The translations under genes and the position numbers were made by a program. 64,000 nt of DNA from Draconibacterium orientale (GTDB lineage: Bacteria; Bacteroidota; Bacteroidia; Bacteroidales; Prolixibacteraceae), in NCBI RefSeq assembly GCF_000626635.1, contig NZ_CP007451.1:496001-560000 (forward strand), read 5' to 3'. Under the pieces are notes generated by a model, which was given only the letters and a program-made list of their open reading frames with translations, was not told the origin of the DNA and did not search any database. This document shows, one piece after another, positions 18,210 to 26,518 of this stretch; the first letter of the stretch is position 1; every line of letters begins with the position of its first letter.

Positions 18210-18313
18210 ATGAAACGAGCATGAGTCTGCCAGCTGGCGGATCACACATAAGCGAATCAGTAAAATCATGCGAGTTTCGTCTTATACCTTAGAAAACGAA
18301 CAATTTTAATAAG
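18210..18313 (+). ncRNA. Structured leader RNA, copy B (between SusC and SusD)
   Basis: Strand 1 (18210-18224, ATGAAACGAGCATGA) pairs with strand 2 (18266-18280, TCATGCGAGTTTCGT). Every position pairs except a central tandem G-A/A-G mismatch, counting one T-G wobble. The 41-nt loop holds the palindrome GCCAGCTGGC (18229-18238). The helix ends 33 nt before the SusD ATG. Two mini-ORFs are present: MKRA-stop at 18210-18224 and MRVSSYTLENEQF-stop at 18268-18309, which ends 4 nt before SusD. Confidence 0.65.
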
Positions 18314-20068
18314 ATGAAAAACATATATAAAATTCTAATAGTATTGGCACTCGTTGGAGGCTTTGCTTCCTGTAACGATGAACTGGAGATTACAAATCCG
18401 AATAACCAAACTACTTTTGATTTTGGTGATTCAGAATCTGAACTTCAGGAAGCTATTATTGCGTGTTACAACCGCATACGCCTTGAAGGAACATTTGCCC
18501 GCGTTGGTTACACCATGGATGCCGTACGTGGCGACGAGGTATGGAACTCTTCCCAACAGTGGTATTTAGAAGCCGACAACCTGAATGGCCCGGCAACATT
18601 CTTTATGGCAGAATGGCCATGGCGCGATTTGTACCATGTGGTAAACCGCACCAACTTTGTATTATCGAAAGTTGACGATGTTGACCTATCGCAGGATGCG
18701 TATAACCAAATTGCCGGACAAGCTTTGTTCCTGCGCTCTTTGGCCTACTATCAACTGACTACCTATTACCAAACGGTTCCGTTGATTACTGATTATGCAT
18801 CGTATGCCGACATTAACACCATGTATGCATCAAATAATACGCAAGACGAAGTGTTGGATCAAATTGAAGCCGACCTCACTTCAGCCATGCAAATGTTGCC
18901 ATCGCGCGACGAAGGTGGCGAATGGGCCGGAGGTCGTGCAACATGCGGTGCTGCAGCCGGATATTTGGCGCGCACCTTAATGTTCCGTCATAAGTTTGAA
19001 GAAGCTTATTCGGTACTGAAAGACATTATTGCCGGTAAATACGGAACGTATGCGCTTACTGCCGATTTTGGCGACAACTTCAGAGAAGACACAGAAAACA
19101 ACTCGGAAAGTCTTTTCGAAGTTCAGTTTTTAGACTACGGAACAGGCGGCGTTGACGAAGAATGGACTCCGGTAAATATTAGCTCCGAAGCCACTCAGGG
19201 ACATGCCGTTGAAAGCAACTATGCTTCGCAGGAATTGGGTAGCTGGGGCGACCTTGCAGGTTCTCCATGGTTGTACAACCTGTATAAAAAAGAGAACAGT
19301 ACCGATGGTCGTTTAGATCCTCGACTGTATTGGACACTGGTAACCTTCGAACCTGAATATGGTACTTACACCGGACTGAAAACAGCAGCTTACCCTGATG
19401 GCGATCCACGCAGTAACACGATTTACCAGCAGGAGATTACAAAAACACCGTTATCGAACAATGCACAGGGAGGTATTTCAATCGCCAAATTCACCAACGC
19501 GCGAAACAATATTTATGAATCGATTACCAATGGATTGCATTGTGGGGTAAACATTCGGCTTATGCGTTACAGCGATGTGCTGCTGCGTGCAGCCGAGTGC
19601 GAAAACGAAATTAATGGCCCAACACAAACGGCTATCGATTACATAAACGAAGTACGTCGCCGTGTAGCGCTCGAAGATCTTAAGCTTTCTGATTTCCCGT
19701 CGGCTGATGCACTTTTCGAACAAATTGCAAATGTTGAACGTCCGAAAGAGTTTGGTTGCGAAAACGGACGTGGTATCGACCTGCTGCGCTGGGGATTCTT
19801 TTACGATGCTGATCGGTTAAACCAGATAACCGAACATGCGTATTATGTGCTCGACGGCACAGCCAATACCGATGAGCTTACTGCTGAAACTGCAAGCGCT
19901 TCATCGTTTCAGTACTTCTACAAGGGACATGAGTATTTCCCGATTTATCAGAACACGCTAAATGCCAACCCTAACCTTGTAGGAAACTCGGCAAACAAAA
20001 ACGAAGATAACGGACCTGCCTTCTTTGAAAAAGGTTACACGGTTCGTCCTGTGGTAGATCTCGACTAA
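18314..20068 (+). CDS. SusD-like glycan-binding lipoprotein (arabinan)
   Basis: 584 residues. The lipoprotein signal MKNIYKILIVLALVGGFASC puts it on the outer surface as the lid of the SusC at 14985. The N-terminal SusD/RagB TPR-type helices include ELQEAIIACYNRI and the motif FLRSLAYYQLTTYYQTVPL (about residues 137-155). The C-terminal region has IRLMRYSDVLLRAAECENEI, followed by INEVRRRV and the ERPKEFGCENGRGIDLLRWG segment typical of the family. The gene is separated from SusC by the structured leader and from the next GH43 by a hairpin at 20092-20124, either of which could set its dose relative to neighbours. Confidence 0.95.
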   Translation: MKNIYKILIVLALVGGFASCNDELEITNPNNQTTFDFGDSESELQEAIIACYNRIRLEGTFARVGYTMDAVRGDEVWNSSQQWYLEADNLNGPATFFMAEWPWRDLYHVVNRTNFVLSKVDDVDLSQDAYNQIAGQALFLRSLAYYQLTTYYQTVPLITDYASYADINTMYASNNTQDEVLDQIEADLTSAMQMLPSRDEGGEWAGGRATCGAAAGYLARTLMFRHKFEEAYSVLKDIIAGKYGTYALTADFGDNFREDTENNSESLFEVQFLDYGTGGVDEEWTPVNISSEATQGHAVESNYASQELGSWGDLAGSPWLYNLYKKENSTDGRLDPRLYWTLVTFEPEYGTYTGLKTAAYPDGDPRSNTIYQQEITKTPLSNNAQGGISIAKFTNARNNIYESITNGLHCGVNIRLMRYSDVLLRAAECENEINGPTQTAIDYINEVRRRVALEDLKLSDFPSADALFEQIANVERPKEFGCENGRGIDLLRWGFFYDADRLNQITEHAYYVLDGTANTDELTAETASASSFQYFYKGHEYFPIYQNTLNANPNLVGNSANKNEDNGPAFFEKGYTVRPVVDLD

Positions 20069-20091
20069 GAACTGATCTCAAAAACAGACTT

Positions 20092-20124
20092 CCTTGTCAA
20101 CGCATTTTTTGGATGTTGACGAGG
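20092..20124 (+). promoter_or_regulatory. Intercistronic hairpin between SusD and GH43
   Basis: CCTTGTCAAC (20092-20101) pairs with GTTGACGAGG (20115-20124), ten pairs including one T-G, across a 13-nt loop; aaatttttt follows. It may reduce transcription of the enzyme genes or protect the 3' end of the susCD message. Confidence 0.5.
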
Positions 20125-20153
20125 AAATTTTTTCAACTGAAAACATTTTATAT

Positions 20154-21845
20154 ATGAGACTAAAGTACATACTGATTATCATTATTAGCCTGTTTGCTCT
20201 CTCGTTTGCAGGATGTAGCGATGACGGCCTGGAACCAACCGGCATTACAACCAAACCCGATGAACCGGACGAGGAGCCGGATACCCATCCCGATTTCACT
20301 ATTCCAACATATCCCGACGATTATTCTGCAATAGCATCGTGGGATAAGCGCGACGAGTGGAACCTGGCGAACGTGCACGACCCGTCGGTTGCCTACTACA
20401 ACGGCTATTACTATATGTATGCCACCGATGCATCGTATGGTAATGCGCACGAAGGGCACGGACATTTTCAGGGAAAACGTTCAAGCGATTTGGTAAACTG
20501 GGACTGGGTAGGCGGACCTTTCTATGAAGCTCCTTCATGGGTTGCCGACTCGCTCAACGCCATCCGTTCGCGCATGAATCTCGCTCCTATTGCCAACGAT
20601 GACATCGTTTACGGTTACTGGGCACCGGTAGTGCGCCGCGTAAATGTTGGCGGACAAGAAAAATTGCGTATGTACTACAGCATCGTTATCCAGAACTATA
20701 TTAAAACAGGTAATCCCACATCTGATGCTTTCGACGGAAGCTGGACAGAACGCGCCTTTATTGGTATGTGCGAATCAACCGATCCGGCCGGGGCAGTGTG
20801 GGAAGACAAGGGTTTTGTTACAACATCATCATCCGACCGGGGACTCAACTACAGCCGTGCCAACACCAACGACTGGAGTGGCTACTTTTACTACAATGCC
20901 ATCGACCCAACGTACATTGTTTCGCCCGAAGGCGACCATTACCTCATACATGGTTCGTGGCACAGTGGTTTTGCACTTTTGCAAGTCGATCCAACAAGCG
21001 GTAAGCCGCTCAATACGCTGGGAAATCCCTGGGCCGATAATGCTGCAGAGCTTACAGCCCGTTATGGCGTAAGAATTGGAACACGTACAGCCGGATCGCG
21101 CTGGCAAGGTAGTGAAGCACCCGAAGTAATATACAAAGATGGTTACTACTACCTGTTTTTGGCCTACGACGGGCTTGATGTACCTTACAACACCCGAGTG
21201 GTTCGAAGTACAAATATCGAAGGTCCGTACCTCGATATTAACGGACGTAATTTTACAAACGGCGATGGAGACACCTACCCCATCGTTACACATCCGTATA
21301 AATTCAATTTAAGCTACGGATGGGTGGGAATTGCCCACTGCTGCGTTTTCCAAAAGGAAAATACCGATGAGTGGTTTTACATGTCGCAGGGACGATTGCC
21401 TGCAAACGTTGGTGGCAATGCCTACTCCAATGCCATAATGATGGGTCATGTGCGCCGAATTGTTTGGTGCCCGGCTTCGGCCAGCGAACCCGATAACTTG
21501 TGGCCCATTGCCTTGCCCGAACGATATGCCGGTGTTCCTGATGATTACGGTGCAATTACCGAAAACGAGCTGGTAGGAACCTGGGAGCACATAAACCTGA
21601 GCTACAGCTATGCCCAGCAAAATACAGCCACAGCATTAACCCTAAATGCCAACGGAACAATGGAAGGAGCCCTGACAGGAAACTGGAGCTACGACGAAAC
21701 GAAAAAGCAACTTACGCTGGGCAACGTAATTGTTTGCGTTGAACGCGAAGTGGACTGGGAAGCCTCACCGCGCCAGGTGACATTGGTTTATGCCGGAACC
21801 GAAAAAAATCTTAATGCCACCTATTGGGGAAAAAAGTCTGAATAA
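20154..21845 (+). CDS. GH43 endo-alpha-1,5-L-arabinanase, lipoprotein, with C-terminal beta domain
   Basis: About 563 residues from the ATG at 20154. The open frame starts at a TTG at 20094, but the lipoprotein signal MRLKYILIIIISLFALSF with lipobox FAGC fixes the later start. Catalytic features are the Asp base in NVHDPSVAYYNGYYYMYATD, the Asp in AIDPTYIVSPEGDHYLIHGS, and the acid Glu in SEAPEVIYKDGYYYLFLAY. The long insertion around NAIRSRMNLAPIANDD is typical of extracellular endo-arabinanases. The C-terminal about 95 residues (LVGTWEHINLSYSY to the end) match the small beta-barrel appended to such enzymes. It would cut arabinan at the cell surface before SusCD import. The stop overlaps the next start by one base. 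Confidence 0.9.
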   Translation: MRLKYILIIIISLFALSFAGCSDDGLEPTGITTKPDEPDEEPDTHPDFTIPTYPDDYSAIASWDKRDEWNLANVHDPSVAYYNGYYYMYATDASYGNAHEGHGHFQGKRSSDLVNWDWVGGPFYEAPSWVADSLNAIRSRMNLAPIANDDIVYGYWAPVVRRVNVGGQEKLRMYYSIVIQNYIKTGNPTSDAFDGSWTERAFIGMCESTDPAGAVWEDKGFVTTSSSDRGLNYSRANTNDWSGYFYYNAIDPTYIVSPEGDHYLIHGSWHSGFALLQVDPTSGKPLNTLGNPWADNAAELTARYGVRIGTRTAGSRWQGSEAPEVIYKDGYYYLFLAYDGLDVPYNTRVVRSTNIEGPYLDINGRNFTNGDGDTYPIVTHPYKFNLSYGWVGIAHCCVFQKENTDEWFYMSQGRLPANVGGNAYSNAIMMGHVRRIVWCPASASEPDNLWPIALPERYAGVPDDYGAITENELVGTWEHINLSYSYAQQNTATALTLNANGTMEGALTGNWSYDETKKQLTLGNVIVCVEREVDWEASPRQVTLVYAGTEKNLNATYWGKKSE

Positions 21846-22846
21846 TGAAATTATTAGCATACCTATTTACAGCTTGCCTTTTAGGTTCAGTTCTTTGGAA
21901 TTGCACTTCGGGAAAAAAGGATGAAAAAACACAAGTTGCGAGCCATACTTCCATAAAGGAAGTGAAAATAAATAATCCCATTATTACAGATAAATTCACG
22001 GCCGATCCGGCAGCACTGGTACATAACGATACCGTTTATCTTTATGCAGGTCACGACGAAGCACCTGACGATTTCAATTTTTACCGCATGAACGAATGGT
22101 TGGTGTATTCTTCTACCGACATGGTAAACTGGAAAGAACACCCGGTCCCACTGAAAACCACAGATTTTGAGTGGGCAAAAGGCGATGCGTGGGCAGCTCA
22201 GGTAATCGAGCGTAATGGAAAATTTTACTGGTATGTAACCGTTGAACACGGAAGTATTCCGGGGAAAGCAATTGGCGTTGCTGTAGCCGACAGTCCTGTT
22301 GGCCCGTTTAAAGATGCTTTGGGAAAAGCACTGATAACAAACGACATGACCACTGACAAAACAGCAATCACCTGGGACGACATTGACCCGACTGTTTATA
22401 TCGACGACGATGGCCAGGCCTACCTCTATTGGGGAAATACGGCTTGCTACTGGGCAAAAATTAAAGACAATATGATGGAGCTTGACGGAGAAATTCATAC
22501 GGTGGATTTACCGAATTTTACCGAAGCTCCATGGATTCATAAACGTGGCGACTGGTATTACCTGTCATACGCCTATCAATTTCCCGAGAAAACAGCCTAT
22601 GCCATGAGCAAGTCGATTACAGGCCCGTGGGAATACAAAGGCATTTTAAACGAATTGGCCGGCAATTCAAATACAAATCATCAGGCTATTATCGAATTTA
22701 ACGATCAGTGGTATTTTATTTATCACACCGGAGGTATTCAGCCCAACGGCGGAAGTTTTCGCCGGTCGGTTTGTATCGACGAACTCCACTATAACCCGGA
22801 TGGTACAATGAAACGGGTAATTATGACATCTGAAGGAATTCAATAA
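21845..22846 (+). CDS. GH43 arabinofuranosidase-type lipoprotein
   Basis: 333 residues. The ATG overlaps the preceding TAA (TAATG), so the two are translationally coupled. The signal MKLLAYLFTACLLGSVLW with lipobox-like LWNC suggests lipid anchoring. GH43 residues are the Asp in FTADPAALVHNDTVYLYAG, the Asp in DIDPTVYIDDDGQAYLYWG and the Glu in NFTEAPWIHKRGDWYYLSY. The sequence resembles the XynD-like arabinofuranosidase/xylosidase branch (GH43_29-like). With arabinanases on both sides, debranching or exo-cleavage of arabinan is most likely; action on arabinoxylan is possible. Confidence 0.87.
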   Translation: MKLLAYLFTACLLGSVLWNCTSGKKDEKTQVASHTSIKEVKINNPIITDKFTADPAALVHNDTVYLYAGHDEAPDDFNFYRMNEWLVYSSTDMVNWKEHPVPLKTTDFEWAKGDAWAAQVIERNGKFYWYVTVEHGSIPGKAIGVAVADSPVGPFKDALGKALITNDMTTDKTAITWDDIDPTVYIDDDGQAYLYWGNTACYWAKIKDNMMELDGEIHTVDLPNFTEAPWIHKRGDWYYLSYAYQFPEKTAYAMSKSITGPWEYKGILNELAGNSNTNHQAIIEFNDQWYFIYHTGGIQPNGGSFRRSVCIDELHYNPDGTMKRVIMTSEGIQ

Positions 22847-22855
22847 TCAAATAAA

Positions 22856-23833
22856 ATGAAGCAATCAATTCTCATCATAATAGTTCTGCTCCTTTTTTCA
22901 GGAAAGACATTTTCTCAAATATTCGTTCACGATCCGGTTATAACTCAACAGAACGATAACTACTATTTGTTTTGCACAGGATTGGGAATAACGATTTGGT
23001 CGTCGCCGGATATGAAAAACTGGACAAAGGAAGGCCGCGTTTTTCAGGAAACCCCACAATGGGTTTCGGAAACCCTCGACGACTTTGCCGGGCACATGTG
23101 GGCACCCGATATTATCTACAATAATGGCCGCTATTATTTATACTATTCAGTTTCGGCATTTGGTAAAAACACCTCGTGTATCGGTGTCGCTACCAACAGC
23201 ACACTCAACCCCCAGGATGCGGATTATGAGTGGATTGATCACGGAATAGTTGTTCAATCGGTACCGGGAAGAGATGACTGGAATGCCATCGATCCGGCCA
23301 TTGCTTTTGATGACGACGGGCAACCATGGATGTCGTTTGGTTCGTTCTGGGATGGACTAAAACTGGTAAAACTTAACGACGATCTGAAATCGATTGCCGA
23401 ACCACAGGAATGGCACACCATTGCCAAACGCGAAAGAAGCTTCGATATTGATGAAACAGACGCAGGTGATGGCGCTCTTGAAGCCCCGTTTATCTTCAAA
23501 AAGAATGGATATTATTACCTGTTTGTATCGTTTGATTATTGTTGCCGCGGGGCCGAGAGTACTTATAAAATTATGGTTGGCCGGGCTAAAAATATCAATG
23601 GCCCCTATTTCGACAAACAAGGAAAATCGATGCTTGCAGGTGGAGGCTCGCTGGTTTTGAAAGGCAATGAAAACTGGCATGCCATCGGGCACAATGCCGC
23701 TTATACTTTTAATGGAAAAGACTATCTGGTGTGCCATGGCTACGATGCGCACGACAATGCCCGACAAAAACTGATTATTAGGGAAATAAAGTGGAATGAA
23801 AACGACTGGCCTGTTGTTGATATAACGAAATAA
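22856..23833 (+). CDS. GH43 endo-arabinanase (GH43_5-like), exported
   Basis: 325 residues with a cleavable signal peptide MKQSILIIIVLLLFSGKTFS. The mature enzyme is a single five-bladed domain. The Asp base is in IFVHDPVITQQNDNYYLFCTG, the second Asp in AIDPAIAFDDDGQPWMSFGS, the acid Glu in ALEAPFIFKKNGYYYLFVS, with the FDYCCRGAESTYKIMVGR segment characteristic of endo-1,5-arabinanases related to Bacillus AbnA. No lipobox was seen, so periplasmic action on imported oligosaccharides is likely. It begins 9 bp after the previous gene, making the third GH43 in a row. Confidence 0.9.
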   Translation: MKQSILIIIVLLLFSGKTFSQIFVHDPVITQQNDNYYLFCTGLGITIWSSPDMKNWTKEGRVFQETPQWVSETLDDFAGHMWAPDIIYNNGRYYLYYSVSAFGKNTSCIGVATNSTLNPQDADYEWIDHGIVVQSVPGRDDWNAIDPAIAFDDDGQPWMSFGSFWDGLKLVKLNDDLKSIAEPQEWHTIAKRERSFDIDETDAGDGALEAPFIFKKNGYYYLFVSFDYCCRGAESTYKIMVGRAKNINGPYFDKQGKSMLAGGGSLVLKGNENWHAIGHNAAYTFNGKDYLVCHGYDAHDNARQKLIIREIKWNENDWPVVDITK

Positions 23834-23881
23834 CAATTTACAGGGAAGCGCCGGCTGCATTTACCCGCAGAAATTATCCGT

Positions 23882-23898
23882 TCCGTAATTTGTCCATT
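23882..23898 (+). promoter_or_regulatory. Candidate HTCS operator, arabinan promoter 2
   Basis: TCCGTAATTTGTCCATT, 15 of 17 identical to the site at 12931-12947, lies 135 bp before the GH51 start. It suggests that GH51 has its own HTCS-controlled promoter after the 200-bp gap. Confidence 0.45.
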
Positions 23899-24032
23899 AC
23901 TTCTGAAAAGCATCTTGAGTTCGTGGAAATCTTTACCGGAAAAGGCTAATTTAGCACTTTCGTTTTAAGGGCTTCTGCCCATCCGAAACAGAGTAAAAAT
24001 CACAGTAAAAACCTATTAAAAATAATTGAATC

Positions 24033-25565
24033 ATGTTAAAATTAAAACTTACGCTATCTGCTTTTCTGCTGTTGGCGGTTTCGGTGTCGTTTGCACAAAG
24101 CACACTGACGCTGCACACTGATCAGGCAGAAACAAAAATCAACAAAGAAATTTACGGACACTTTGCCGAGCACCTTGGCCGCTGTATTTACGGTGGTATT
24201 TACGTTGGAGAGAATTCCGACATCTCCAACACCCGTGGTTTCCGCGACGATGTAATTGTTGCACTTCAGGAAATGGATATTCCGGTGCTGCGCTGGCCCG
24301 GAGGATGTTTTGGAGATACCTACCACTGGAAAGATGGAATTGGCCCAAAAGACGAACGCCCATCGATGGTAAATATTCACTGGGGCGGAGTTACCGAAGA
24401 CAACAGCTTTGGAACACACGAATTCCTCGATTTTTGTGAAATTATAGGTGCCGAACCTTACATCAATATCAATGTGGGATCGGGAACTGTTCGGGAAGCT
24501 TCGGAGTGGGTTGAGTACGTTACTTCATCAAACGTTAGCCCAATGACCGACTTGCGTAAAAAGAACGGCCGCGAAGAGCCCTGGGATGTAAAATACTGGG
24601 GAATTGGCAACGAAAACTGGGGATGTGGAGGAAACATGACCCCGGAATATTATGCTGATCTATACAACCGTTTTGCCAGCTACTGTGGTGGTGCCCAATA
24701 TAAAATTGCCGGTGGTCCGAACGTTGCCGATTATAACTGGATGGAAGTACTGATGCAAAAAACCATGCGCCACCCGCACCTGGTTCAGGGAGTTTCGTTA
24801 CACGCCTACACCTTTACAACTGCCTGGGAAGATAAAGGACATGCGACCGATTTTGGCGAAAAAGAGTGGATTTCGGTGCTGAATAACACGCTGAATATGG
24901 AAACGCTGGTTAACCGTCATTCAACCATTATGGACAAGTACGATCCGGCCAAACGTGTTGGTTTAATCGTTGACGAGTGGGGTAACTGGTTTAATGTGGA
25001 AGAAGGTACGAACCCGGGATTCCTGTACCAGCAAAATACCTTGCGCGATGCATTGGTAGCCGGTATCAACCTGAATATTTTTAACAACCATGCCGACCGT
25101 GTGAAGATGAGTAACATTGCACAAACGGTTAACGTTTTGCAATCGGTTATTCTTACCAAAGAAGATGAAATGGTGCTGACACCAACTTACTACGTATTTA
25201 AAATGTACAGCGTTCACCAGGATGCAACACTGATTCCTGCGAACCTGAAAACCGACAAATATGAACTCGACGGAAAATCAGTTCCTACGGTTCACGCTTC
25301 GGCTTCAACAAAAAACGGTGTGGTTTCAATTACCATGTGTAACCTCAATCCAAACAAAAGCGAAACAATTGAAATTGAAATAACCGGAAATGATTTTGCT
25401 TCGGCAAACGGACAGATCATCACTTCAGACAAAATGAATAACTACAATGATTTTGGAAAGCAGGAAACAGTAAGCTTAAAAGACTTTGAGGTTGCCAAAC
25501 CCAAAAACGGCAAATTAACCGTTGAGCTACCATCAAAATCAGTTGTTTTGGTACAATTGCAATAA
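24033..25565 (+). CDS. GH51 alpha-L-arabinofuranosidase, exported
   Basis: 510 residues with a signal peptide [22 protein letters not shown]. The (beta/alpha)8 domain carries the general acid/base Glu in [13 protein letters not shown] (about E194) and the nucleophile Glu in [10 protein letters not shown] (about E315); [13 protein letters not shown] and the C-terminal beta domain are also present. It removes terminal arabinofuranose from arabinan or arabinoxylan, probably in the periplasm. It is the last gene of the arabinan cluster and precedes a clear terminator. A close paralogue is at 60813-62348 in the xylan cluster; the two differ mainly around residues 225-300, near the active-site cleft. 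Confidence 0.95.
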   Translation: MLKLKLTLSAFLLLAVSVSFAQSTLTLHTDQAETKINKEIYGHFAEHLGRCIYGGIYVGENSDISNTRGFRDDVIVALQEMDIPVLRWPGGCFGDTYHWKDGIGPKDERPSMVNIHWGGVTEDNSFGTHEFLDFCEIIGAEPYININVGSGTVREASEWVEYVTSSNVSPMTDLRKKNGREEPWDVKYWGIGNENWGCGGNMTPEYYADLYNRFASYCGGAQYKIAGGPNVADYNWMEVLMQKTMRHPHLVQGVSLHAYTFTTAWEDKGHATDFGEKEWISVLNNTLNMETLVNRHSTIMDKYDPAKRVGLIVDEWGNWFNVEEGTNPGFLYQQNTLRDALVAGINLNIFNNHADRVKMSNIAQTVNVLQSVILTKEDEMVLTPTYYVFKMYSVHQDATLIPANLKTDKYELDGKSVPTVHASASTKNGVVSITMCNLNPNKSETIEIEITGNDFASANGQIITSDKMNNYNDFGKQETVSLKDFEVAKPKNGKLTVELPSKSVVLVQLQ

Positions 25566-25590
25566 GCCATTATCGTTTTACAAAATAGAA

Positions 25591-25619
25591 AAGGAAGCCG
25601 TTTGGGTTCCTTTTTTTTT
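25591..25619 (+). terminator. Terminator of arabinan cluster
   Basis: AAGGAAGCC pairs with GGGTTCCTT across gttt (one mismatch), followed by nine T. Confidence 0.8.
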
Positions 25620-25633
25620 GTGCATTTCAGAAC

Positions 25634-25646
25634 GCGATTGAATCGC
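25634..25646. repeat. REP-like palindrome, left of RAYT
   Basis: GCGATTGAATCGC, part of the larger CGCGATT-g-AATCGCG palindrome. It matches GCGACAGAATCGC at 26351-26363 on the other side of the transposase gene in 11 of 13 positions. Flanking palindromes are the expected targets of this transposase type. Confidence 0.4.
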
Positions 25647-25667
25647 GCACCAGCAGTGAATCGGTTA

Positions 25668-25707
25668 AAAATTGTAGAAATGCCCTACTGGAGGTTTCTA
25701 CAATTTT
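25668..25707. terminator. Long hairpin over RAYT stop codon
   Basis: AAAATTGTAGAAA (25668-25680) and TTTCTACAATTTT (25695-25707) form a perfect 13-bp stem with a 14-nt loop. It includes the stop codon of the RAYT gene and could be a terminator or a transposase recognition hairpin. Confidence 0.55.
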
Positions 25708-26324
25708 CGATATCTGTCTTCCTTCCATTTTTCAGGATTTGATCGTATATAATTGCAAATGCGTTTAAACGATTCATTGTTTCGGATAATGAGTTCGTGA
25801 TACCGCGATTGCCAGGCAAATTCCGGGTTTATTTTTCGGGCACGGGTTGTTATCCCAATTTTGAAACCACGTATTATTGATGCCAGATTTTTACGTTGCG
25901 GCCCAAATTGATTGGTCGGTGGCGGTGGCGTTGGTGGTGGTGGTAGAGACGCAATGTATTGCGTCTCTGCGTGGCGATCACCGGCATCCCTGCCGTCCAC
26001 ATCGTTTTTATTGCCGCCATCATCGCCATCAATATTATATTGGTTTTTACCAATTATAATTATGGCATGAAAATGATTGGGCATAATAATATATTCCCCC
26101 ATGGTTAAATTCATATCAGGGCGCAAATCAAATGTTTTTAACCATTCGGTTTCGGCAATTTCCCCAATTGCCGATAATTGCATTTTCCCATCCACAACAT
26201 CGCCAAAATAATGTTCCCTACCCTGCGTGCAAATGGTAACAAAATAGGCCGCGTTGCGCCCATAATCCCAATTATGCAAACGGGCCGACGAAATGCGGTA
26301 TTTATTTCTGAATTTGTTGGGCAT
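25698..26324 (-). CDS. REP-associated tyrosine transposase (RAYT, IS200-like)
   Basis: 208 residues, Y1-transposase fold. The HUH-type metal site is in MPNHFHAII (His84 and His86). The conserved C-terminal block is RYHELIIRNNESFKRICNYI followed by RSNPEKW, which contains the candidate catalytic Tyr (about 192). These enzymes nick single-stranded DNA at REP palindromes and are thought to spread them. Between the two halves (about residues 97-138) is an unusual low-complexity insert ending in a proline run. Part of it (AETQYIASL) is encoded by a perfect palindrome at 25945-25968, so a palindrome appears to have become part of the coding sequence. REP-like sites flank the gene. Confidence 0.87.
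   Translation of the reverse strand: MPNKFRNKYRISSARLHNWDYGRNAAYFVTICTQGREHYFGDVVDGKMQLSAIGEIAETEWLKTFDLRPDMNLTMGEYIIMPNHFHAIIIIGKNQYNIDGDDGGNKNDVDGRDAGDRHAETQYIASLPPPPTPPPPTNQFGPQRKNLASIIRGFKIGITTRARKINPEFAWQSRYHELIIRNNESFKRICNYIRSNPEKWKEDRYRKL
25945..25968. repeat. Palindrome embedded in RAYT coding sequence
   Basis: Arms AGAGACGCAAT and ATTGCGTCTCT form an 11-bp perfect stem around GT, inside the RAYT gene and in frame with it. Similar AGACGCAAT palindromes are, to my knowledge, common dispersed repeats in Bacteroidota, but copy number here needs the genome. Confidence 0.7.
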
Positions 26325-26350
26325 GGTGTTTTGAATATCAGAATGAAATG

Positions 26351-26363
26351 CGACAGAATCGCT
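26351..26363. repeat. REP-like palindrome, right of RAYT
   Basis: GCGACAGAATCGC, partner of 25634-25646. It is followed closely by another small palindrome ATAGCGT-t-ACGCTAT at about 26367-26381. Confidence 0.4.
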
Positions 26364-26409
26364 TAATAGCGTTACGCTATCTTTGCAAGATAAGCATATA
26401 CAAACGAAA

Positions 26410-26432
26410 AAACCCGGGGCGAACCCGGGTTT
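26410..26432. terminator. Terminator after Abi-like gene
   Basis: AAACCCGGG and CCCGGGTTT form a perfect 9-bp stem with the loop GCGAA. It lies downstream of the minus-strand Abi gene and can work in both directions. Confidence 0.7.
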
Positions 26433-26518
26433 ATTAGAATATTTTTAAGTGCAGAAACTAAAGCGATAATCGAATAGCAGTGCACTGCGGTACAAAGTTA
26501 AAAATTTTACCATCAAAA

